Assembly (NCBI GenBank): GCA_002506015.1 | Contig: DAWR01000214.1 | Span: 1-29,351, forward strand | DNA from: Candidatus Methanogasteraceae archaeon UBA261 | Lineage (GTDB): Archaea > Halobacteriota > Methanosarcinia > Methanosarcinales > Methanogasteraceae | Length of the DNA stretch: 29,351 nucleotides | Direction of reading: 5' to 3' | Part shown: one piece after another, positions 23,171-29,351 of the stretch | How positions within the stretch are numbered: position 1 is the first letter of the stretch | How the letters are laid out: the number at the start of each line of letters is the position of its first letter | The notes under the pieces: model-generated | What the model was told of the DNA's origin: nothing | Databases searched by the model: none | Seen by the model: only the letters and a program-made list of their open reading frames with translations | Position numbers and translations under genes: made by a program

Positions 23171-23634
23171 TGACAAGGGATATTGGGGGCATGGGAAAAC
23201 CTGTTGAGATTCTGCTGGTTGAGGACAACCCTGGCGATGTGCGCCTGACACAGGAAGTCCGCAGGGACGGCAAGATGAACAACAATTTGTATGTGGCAAC
23301 GGACGGTGTGGATGCGGTAACATTCCTGCGAAGGGAGGGGGAGTACGCCGATTCCCCAGTGCCGGACATAATCTTGCTCGACTTGAATCTGCCAAAGAAA
23401 GACGGTCGTGAGGTGCTCGCAGAGATCAAAGCCGATTTCGACCTGAAACGCATCCCGGTGGTGGTCTTGACCACATCAAAGGCAGAGCAGGACATCCACA
23501 AAGCATACAACCTGCATGCAAACTGCTACATCACAAAACCGGTCGATCTGGACCAGTTCATACAGGTGGTTAAGTCTATCGAGGATTTCTGGCTCACGAT
23601 TGTGAAACTGCCGCGAGTTCATGACGATGCCTAA
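23167..23634 (+). CDS. Single-domain response regulator, Rcp1-like
   Basis: The 155-residue protein is a stand-alone receiver: EILLVEDNPGDVRLTQE, the acceptor Asp in IILLDLNLPKKDGREVL, VVVLTTS, and the Lys in YITKPVDLDQF. The LNLPKKDGREVL and KPVDLDQF phrasing is that of the Rcp1 family, which takes phosphate from phytochrome-like and other kinases. It has no output domain, so it probably acts as a phosphate carrier or by binding a partner. It is nearly the same as the receiver at 25227; the first helix has Arg-Arg (EVRRDG) where the other has EVLRDG. Confidence 0.92.
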   Translation: MMTRDIGGMGKPVEILLVEDNPGDVRLTQEVRRDGKMNNNLYVATDGVDAVTFLRREGEYADSPVPDIILLDLNLPKKDGREVLAEIKADFDLKRIPVVVLTTSKAEQDIHKAYNLHANCYITKPVDLDQFIQVVKSIEDFWLTIVKLPRVHDDA

Positions 23635-25243
23635 TACTTGTAAGCAGATCAAGGTTTTGTTAATCGAGGACAACAGCGGTGACGCTCGCCTGATTCGGGG
23701 GATGCTCTCTGATGTGGACAATGTCACGTTTGATATGAGGTGTACTGACAGGCTATCGACAGGACTGGAGTTTCTTGCCGCAGAGTATATCGAGGTCGTT
23801 CTGCTGGACCTCGGACTCCCTGATAGTTCCGGACTCGATACATTTGCACGCGTACATGGCAGGGCACCGGACGTGCCGATTGTGATGCTCACAGGTCTTG
23901 ACGACGCAACGCTCGCAATCAAAGGGGTGCAGGCGGGTGCACAGGACTACCTTGTCAAGAGCCATGTGGATTCTGACTCGCTGACACGCTCCATATACTA
24001 CGCAATCGCGCGTAAAAAGGCAGAAAAGCAGATCGAACACTTAAACAGCCTTCTCAGAGCCGTCCGCAGCGTCGATCAGCTGATTATGATTGAGACTGAC
24101 CGGGATAGTTTTCTCCACGGGGTGTGTGCGGCTCTGGTAGACACTCATGGCTATGATGCCGTGTGGCTCGGGTTTCTCGGGGACACTGGAAAAATTTCCA
24201 GTGCTTCGGGCGCCAGTTCCGGAAACGATGCTTCCAACTTCCCCGCGCAGTTCATAAGAAATGCGTGGGGCAGAAATCACCCCCCGTGCATCGAAAACGC
24301 TCTCACCAACAGAGACGGTTCCATAATCACGGTCGTTGACAGGCAAACAACATGTGGCGATTGCCTCATCAGCAGCGTCTGCACGGGTAAGGAAGCCGTG
24401 GTCATCCGTCTCGAGCACGCCGGCAGACTCTTTGGGCTACTCGCAATATCGCTTACATCCGCTGCCGCTGCCGACCGGGAGGAGAAAAGTCTCTTGAAGG
24501 GGGTGGCTTTTGACATAGCGTTTGCACTCCACAACATGGAACTGGACGAGACGCGCAAACAGGAGGAAGAGCAGATACAAGCGTCCCTGGATGAAAAGGA
24601 AGTGCTGTTGCAGGAGGTTCATCACCGTGCAAAGAACAATCTTCAAGTCATATCGAGTCTGCTCAATATGCAGGCACGGGCAGCAGGAGATGCGACCGCA
24701 GTTGACGCACTCACCGAGTCCAGACACAGAATCGATGCCATGATTCTCATCCACAACCAGTTGTACGAAAAAAGCGACCTCACAGATATTAGCATGAAGA
24801 AGTTTGTGGACCGATTATTGAGCCAGTTGTTCCAGACTCCTCCGGTCCGGGCTACGGAGATCGTATCAGATGTCCGGGTGGTGGATCACCCGTTTCCGGT
24901 ATCGATTGCGATACCGGTCGGACTGGCGATAAACGAACTGCTCACGAACGTTCTGTTGCATGCTTTCAATGGCAGAACTGATGGGAAGATCGAAATTGCT
25001 CTCGATGCGCCAGAGACTGGCAGGATCGGTCTGAAGGTCAGCGATGATGGTGTCGGACTGCCAGAGGATTTCGACATCGATTCCACCGGAACGCGTGGTC
25101 TGCGTCTCGTGAAGCTGCTCATGAGGGATCAGTTACAGGGTGATATTGAGGTTCTCAGCGATTCAGGGGGGACGACCTTCAAGATCGAGTTGGGGCTGGA
25201 AAGTGATTACGAGGATGTGAAGAGCCATGGGAAAAACAGCTAA
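23621..25243 (+). CDS. REC-GAF-HisKA_2-HATPase hybrid sensor kinase
   Basis: The 540-residue soluble protein has a receiver (about 8-125; LLLDLGLPDSSG) and a GAF (about 150-305) with HPPCI and CGDCLISSVC cysteine motifs. The kinase core is of the HisKA_2 type: EVHHRAKNNLQVISSLLNMQ with the acceptor His, then the N box INELLTNVLLHAF and the G1 box DDGVGLPEDFD. There is no membrane segment, so it senses an internal signal, perhaps redox or a metal through the Cys residues (inference). It overlaps the preceding gene by 14 bases and the following one by 17. ATG at 23621 or 23627 are both possible starts. Confidence 0.92.
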   Translation: MTMPNTCKQIKVLLIEDNSGDARLIRGMLSDVDNVTFDMRCTDRLSTGLEFLAAEYIEVVLLDLGLPDSSGLDTFARVHGRAPDVPIVMLTGLDDATLAIKGVQAGAQDYLVKSHVDSDSLTRSIYYAIARKKAEKQIEHLNSLLRAVRSVDQLIMIETDRDSFLHGVCAALVDTHGYDAVWLGFLGDTGKISSASGASSGNDASNFPAQFIRNAWGRNHPPCIENALTNRDGSIITVVDRQTTCGDCLISSVCTGKEAVVIRLEHAGRLFGLLAISLTSAAAADREEKSLLKGVAFDIAFALHNMELDETRKQEEEQIQASLDEKEVLLQEVHHRAKNNLQVISSLLNMQARAAGDATAVDALTESRHRIDAMILIHNQLYEKSDLTDISMKKFVDRLLSQLFQTPPVRATEIVSDVRVVDHPFPVSIAIPVGLAINELLTNVLLHAFNGRTDGKIEIALDAPETGRIGLKVSDDGVGLPEDFDIDSTGTRGLRLVKLLMRDQLQGDIEVLSDSGGTTFKIELGLESDYEDVKSHGKNS

Positions 25244-25691
25244 ACCAATTGAGATTCTGCTGGTTGAGGACAACCCCGGTGATGTGCGCCTGACACAGGA
25301 AGTTCTCAGGGATGGCAAGATGAACAACAATTTGTATGTGGCAAAGGATGGTGTTGATGCGGTAACATTCCTACGAAGAGAAGGGGCGTACACTGATGCA
25401 CCCGTACCTGACATGATCCTGCTCGACTTGAACCTGCCAAAGAAGGACGGTCGCGAGGTGCTCGCAGAGATCAAAGATGACCCTTTCCTGAAGCGCATCC
25501 CTGTCGTAGTTTTGACCACGTCAACGGCAGAACAGGACATCCACAAAGCCTACGACCTGCATGCAAACTGCTACATCACAAAACCGGTCGATCTGGACCA
25601 GTTCATACAGGTGGTTACGTCCATCGAGAATTTCTGGCTCACGATCGTGAAACTGCCGCGGGGCGAAGAGGATGGCAGATATACCAATTAA
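25227..25691 (+). CDS. Single-domain response regulator, Rcp1-like (second copy)
   Basis: This 154-residue receiver (EILLVEDNPGDVRLTQE, ILLDLNLPKKDG, VVVLTTS, YITKPVDLDQF) is almost identical in protein and DNA to the copy at 23167; differences cluster at both ends and in the region EIKDDPFLKR. It sits between two REC-GAF kinases and overlaps both genes (17 and 20 bases). Close identity over most of the gene suggests recent duplication or gene conversion. It could be the shared phosphate acceptor of the neighbouring kinases. Confidence 0.92.
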   Translation: MGKTAKPIEILLVEDNPGDVRLTQEVLRDGKMNNNLYVAKDGVDAVTFLRREGAYTDAPVPDMILLDLNLPKKDGREVLAEIKDDPFLKRIPVVVLTTSTAEQDIHKAYDLHANCYITKPVDLDQFIQVVTSIENFWLTIVKLPRGEEDGRYTN

Positions 25692-28600
25692 AGTTCTGTT
25701 AATCGAGGACAACCCGGGAGATGCCCGCCTGATAGAGGTGATGCTCTCTCTTGTGAGTGGCACTCTGTTTGATGTGGAGAATGCCAACCGGCTCTCGGAT
25801 GGGCTAAAACATCTTTCAGAAGGTGGAATTGATGCGGTTCTGCTCGATCTCGGGCTTCCGGACAGCTCCGGGCTTGATACATTTAAGAAGGTGCATGATC
25901 ATGCACCGGAAGTGCCGATCGTGATGCTCACTGGTCTCGATGATACGGAGCTTTCCCTTGAAGGCGTGCGCATGGGAGCACAGGACTATCTGGTCAAGGG
26001 CAGGGTGGATGGCGATCTGCTGGCACGCACACTACGCTACGCAATCGAACGCAAAGCCGCGGAAAAGCGTATCAAGCACTTAAACAGCGTCCTTAAGGCG
26101 ATCAGAAATGTAAACCAGTTAATTGTGACAGAGACGGAGCGGGACAGTCTCCTCAGGAAATCCTGTGATGCCCTTGTGGATGCACGGGGCTATGATGCGG
26201 TATGGCTTGGATCCATAGGGGATTGCGGGACATTTGACATGGTTGTGGGTTCGGGTTTCCGAGAAGATATTGCACATTTCAGCGATCGTGTTGCCGGTGG
26301 CGATCATCCCCCCGGTATCAGGGATGCGCTCTCTCGAAAGGAGCAGGTCCTGGTAATAGACCGGACAGACGTGTGCGGGGACTGTTTCTTCAAAGACACG
26401 TGTCACGGAAGGGCGGCTGCGATCATCCGTGTCGAGCACGCGGGCAGGTTATTCGGGATGCTTGCCGTCTCATTCGCACCCGATGTCGCAGTGGATTGTG
26501 AGGAGAAAGAACTTCTTGCGGAGGTTGCTTCTGATGTAGGGCTCGCCCTTCATAACAGTGAGATTACAGAGGCACACAAGATGGCTGAGGACGCTCTTCT
26601 GGAGAGCGAGGAAAAATATAGAACCCTTTATGATTCTTCCAGAGATGCCATCATGATATTGACTTCTGGCGGAAGATATCTCGGCGGAAATAGCGCTGCT
26701 GTAAAGATGTTTGGATGTAAAAGCGAAGGAGAATTTACCTCTAAGACTCCTGCTGATTTATCTCCTGAGTATCAGCCAGATGGGGCATTATCTTTAGTTG
26801 CAGCTCAACAGAACATGGCAATAGCTATGGAAAAGGGATCGTATCTCTTTGAATGGAAACATGAACGAATGGGCGGGTGGGAATTTTTCGCTACCGTTTT
26901 ATTAACCCGGATGGAACTGCAAGGCAAGAAAATTCTTCAGGCGAATGTTCGCGACATCACCGAGCGCAAAGTTGCCGAGAAAGCACTTCTGGAGAGCGAA
27001 GGAAAATATCGCTCATTGATAGATGATGTGCTTGATACTTCTGATGTGGGAATTTTCATTCTCGACAACGAATTTAAGGTTGTCTGGATAAACCATTCAA
27101 CAGAGAAATATTTCAATTTGAAAAGAGAAGATGTGATCGGAAAAGATAAACGACAACTCATTTGCGATGGGATCAAAGATATTTTTGAAGATCCGGAAAC
27201 GTTCAAGCAAAAAGTATTTGCAACGTACGATAATAATAGACATATAGAAAATTTTGAATGCCACGTGCTTCCTGGCGAAGAACGGAACGGATACTGGCTT
27301 GAACATTGGAGCCAACCGATCCGATCCGGACTGTATAAAGGCGGTCGTATTGAATATTACTCAGACATCACCGAGCAGAAAGCAGCTGAAGAGATGCTGC
27401 GGATGGCTGGAGAACGGTTCAAGACGATTGTGGAGACCGCACCCAGCATACTCATGATCAGCGATGCGGAGGGCAGTAACACATATATCAGCCCAAACTG
27501 CGAGGAGTTTACAGGACACGATCCGGATGAGCTTACAGGCGGGATAATGCAGTGGGTGCATGAAGATGATGCGGAGCGTGCGAAAAGGATCTTTGAGCGC
27601 ACATTCCACAAGGGTGTGGGATGCAAGGATTTCGAGTACATGGCTGTTAAGAAGAACGGAGATGTCTGGTATGCATCAAGCTCATGGGAGCCGCTTATAG
27701 ATGCGAAAGGGGAGTTTAAAGGAGCAGTATTTCAGACAATTGATATCACAGAGCGAAAAGCTGCGGAAGAATCGATTAAGGATAGTGAGAGCCGGTACAA
27801 GCACCTGTATTCGATGGTCCGGTTGATGTGTGACAATCTGCCAGACCTTATATGGACTAAGGATCTGGAGGGCAATTTCATCTTTGTAAATACGGCTTGC
27901 TGTGACATACTGCTGAATGCCAGGGACACTGATGAGCCGATTGGGAAAGACGATATATACTTTGCCAAGAGGGAGCGTGAAACCCATCCTGAAAACCCCG
28001 GCTATCACACATTCGAGGAGACTTGTCTTGATTCTGATTCAACGGTTATGGAAACAAAAAAACCGCAGAGATTTGAGGAGTCCGGCAATGTCAAAGGAGA
28101 ATTCATCTACCTCGATGTTTATAAGGCGCCTTTCTGGGATGAAGAATATACCATGTTAGGTACGGTGGGCTGTGCAAGGGTTGTGACAAAAGAGAAAGAG
28201 ATGGAAGAAGCACGCAGGAAAACGGAAGAAGAGATCGAACGGTCACTGATGGAAAAAGAGACGCTCCTGCGAGAGATTCACCATCGCGTAAAGAACAATC
28301 TTCAGGTTGTTTCAAGCCTTTTGAGCATGCAGGCACGGACTGTCAAAGATAAAGACACAATTGAGATGCTCTCTGAAGCCAGGAACAGAATAAATACAAT
28401 GTCCCTCATCCATAGCCAGTTGTACGAAAGCAGCAACCTCTCAAATATAAACATAAAAAAGTTTGTAGGTGGGTTGTTGAGCCAACTGCTACAGACGCAT
28501 CCGGTTCAGGATACAAAGATCATATTAGGTATCCGGGTGGCGGACCGCCCGTTTCCAATTTCGCTTGCGGTACCAATCGGACTGGTGATAAACGAACTGC

Positions 28601-28878
28601 TCACAAACGCTCTGTTGCATGCTTTCGATGGTATAAGCGAGGGGACAATCGAGGTCGCTCTCGATGCATCAGAGGATGGCAGGATCAATTTGAGAATCAG
28701 CGATGATGGTGTTGGACTGCCAGATGACTTTAACATCGATTCCACCGGAACGATTGGTCTGCGTCTCGTGAAGATTCTTGTGGAGGAGCAGCTGCAGGGT
28801 GACATGTCAATTACGAGTGATGGGGTGGGGACGATCTTTGGGATGAGTTTTGTTGTGGAGGGCGAGAGCAGTTGGTGA
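25672..28878 (+). CDS. Large hybrid sensor kinase REC-GAF-PAS(x4)-HisKA_2-HATPase
   Basis: The 1068-residue soluble protein has a receiver (1-125; VLLDLGLPDSSG) and a GAF (about 155-300) with CGDCFFKDTC. Four PAS domains begin at about residue 318 (KYRTLYDSSRDAIMIL), 445 (SLIDDVLDTSDVGIFIL), 580 (RFKTIVETAPSILMIS) and 715 (LMCDNLPDLIWTKD). The HisKA_2 core is EIHHRVKNNLQVVSSLLSMQ, with N box INELLTNALLHAF and G1 box DDGVGLPDDFN. It is the last and longest gene of the overlapping set. The four PAS domains differ from each other, so it can integrate several internal signals. The end is clean and is followed by a short gap before converging purP. Confidence 0.93.
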   Translation: MADIPIKVLLIEDNPGDARLIEVMLSLVSGTLFDVENANRLSDGLKHLSEGGIDAVLLDLGLPDSSGLDTFKKVHDHAPEVPIVMLTGLDDTELSLEGVRMGAQDYLVKGRVDGDLLARTLRYAIERKAAEKRIKHLNSVLKAIRNVNQLIVTETERDSLLRKSCDALVDARGYDAVWLGSIGDCGTFDMVVGSGFREDIAHFSDRVAGGDHPPGIRDALSRKEQVLVIDRTDVCGDCFFKDTCHGRAAAIIRVEHAGRLFGMLAVSFAPDVAVDCEEKELLAEVASDVGLALHNSEITEAHKMAEDALLESEEKYRTLYDSSRDAIMILTSGGRYLGGNSAAVKMFGCKSEGEFTSKTPADLSPEYQPDGALSLVAAQQNMAIAMEKGSYLFEWKHERMGGWEFFATVLLTRMELQGKKILQANVRDITERKVAEKALLESEGKYRSLIDDVLDTSDVGIFILDNEFKVVWINHSTEKYFNLKREDVIGKDKRQLICDGIKDIFEDPETFKQKVFATYDNNRHIENFECHVLPGEERNGYWLEHWSQPIRSGLYKGGRIEYYSDITEQKAAEEMLRMAGERFKTIVETAPSILMISDAEGSNTYISPNCEEFTGHDPDELTGGIMQWVHEDDAERAKRIFERTFHKGVGCKDFEYMAVKKNGDVWYASSSWEPLIDAKGEFKGAVFQTIDITERKAAEESIKDSESRYKHLYSMVRLMCDNLPDLIWTKDLEGNFIFVNTACCDILLNARDTDEPIGKDDIYFAKRERETHPENPGYHTFEETCLDSDSTVMETKKPQRFEESGNVKGEFIYLDVYKAPFWDEEYTMLGTVGCARVVTKEKEMEEARRKTEEEIERSLMEKETLLREIHHRVKNNLQVVSSLLSMQARTVKDKDTIEMLSEARNRINTMSLIHSQLYESSNLSNINIKKFVGGLLSQLLQTHPVQDTKIILGIRVADRPFPISLAVPIGLVINELLTNALLHAFDGISEGTIEVALDASEDGRINLRISDDGVGLPDDFNIDSTGTIGLRLVKILVEEQLQGDMSITSDGVGTIFGMSFVVEGESSW

Positions 28879-28938
28879 TGCTTGCAATCGTGCCAGAGCG
28901 CCGGGATTCGATTACATAGCTCAACCGGAACACCGAGA

Positions 28939-29351
28939 CTACGACACCACGTCATCGAGCCGACCCATCTCGATTGCGAGCTTGATCTCCTGCGCGATCC
29001 TCTTTCCGGTAGATAGACCGGGTTCGATTAAGTCCGAGTAGGGGGAGCCGGATATGAATAGATTCGTGCCAGCGACAATCCGCGCCGAGACCTCAAAGAC
29101 CTTGAACTCAAGGGTGTCGGTACAGATCGTCTCGAGGCAGAACGGACCAGTCATCCCGCCGAAGAGTTCGATTGACCGCGCAACAACCCGTTCTCCGAGC
29201 TCAAAGACCTTCGGAAGGAGCGACTCACGCAGAACGAGCGGCAGGTTACCTGTGACAACGAAACTCGGGTTGATCCCGGAAGAGGCTCCGATCTTGTAGA
29301 GTTCGTCGATGTTTGCCTCGACCCTTCTGTCGATTCCGTGTAGTTCGAGCG
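28939..29351 (-). CDS. purP: FAICAR synthetase PurP, 3' part (cut by window edge)
   Basis: PurP is the ATP-grasp-like archaeal enzyme that formylates AICAR with formate and ATP in purine synthesis. The reading frame stays open to the window end. The visible C-terminal 137 residues include SSGINPSFVVTGNLPLVLRE, LLPKVFELGERVV, GMTGPFCLET, FEVSARIVAGTNLF and GSPYSDLIEPGLSTGKRIA, all typical of the PurP C-terminal domain. The start lies outside the window. The gene converges on the large kinase gene, with 60 bases between their stop codons and nothing notable in that gap. Confidence 0.93.
   Translation of the reverse strand, partial: LELHGIDRRVEANIDELYKIGASSGINPSFVVTGNLPLVLRESLLPKVFELGERVVARSIELFGGMTGPFCLETICTDTLEFKVFEVSARIVAGTNLFISGSPYSDLIEPGLSTGKRIAQEIKLAIEMGRLDDVVS

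Overview
This is a fragment of a euryarchaeal chromosome, most likely from a methanogen or a methane/alkane-oxidising relative in the broad Methanomicrobia group. The evidence is a tRNA-Asp with an archaeal intron, archaeal-type ProS, the exosome subunit Csl4, a FlaD/E-type archaellum protein, PurP, and three enzymes of C1-carrier synthesis: MfnD and MfnB (methanofuran) and MptA (methanopterin). Genes are preceded by TATA-like boxes, or by GGAGG/GGTG-type ribosome sites, and many neighbours overlap by ATGA or GTGA. I cannot place the species.

Layout. 1-14.7 kb is mostly housekeeping: tRNA-Asp(GUC), a membrane glycosyltransferase, proS-csl4-nucleotidyltransferase, mfnD and mfnB convergent, a GlmU-like sugar nucleotidyltransferase, trpC, a degenerate HEPN (DUF86) gene followed by the stub of its MNT partner, and flaD/E with mptA on the minus strand. 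A compact operon at 12.2-14.6 kb encodes a RecA/KaiC-like ATPase, a degenerate RecA-like domain fused to a small GTPase, a Roadblock/LC7 protein and a small YhbY-like RNA-binding protein. It resembles an MglA/MglB-type switch tied to KaiC-like proteins and is the best candidate here for an undescribed system.

15-28.9 kb is a signalling island. Block one (15.1-21.5 kb) has a multi-pass membrane histidine kinase, a lipoprotein solute-binding protein and a second membrane kinase, joined by 4-base overlaps, then a decayed receiver/PocR/kinase gene. Block two (22.2-28.9 kb) has five overlapping genes that alternate REC-GAF sensor proteins, two ending in HisKA_2-type kinases, with near-identical single-domain Rcp1-like receivers. 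This pattern points to repeated tandem duplication. Between the blocks lies a roughly 560-bp cassette with perfect 13-bp terminal inverted repeats, a 9-bp flanking direct repeat and two small divergent genes, which looks like a small mobile element.

The window ends in the 3' part of purP on the minus strand. Intergenic regions carry eroded palindromic repeats of the 'AACCACAGAGG' type and several inverted repeats that may be regulatory.
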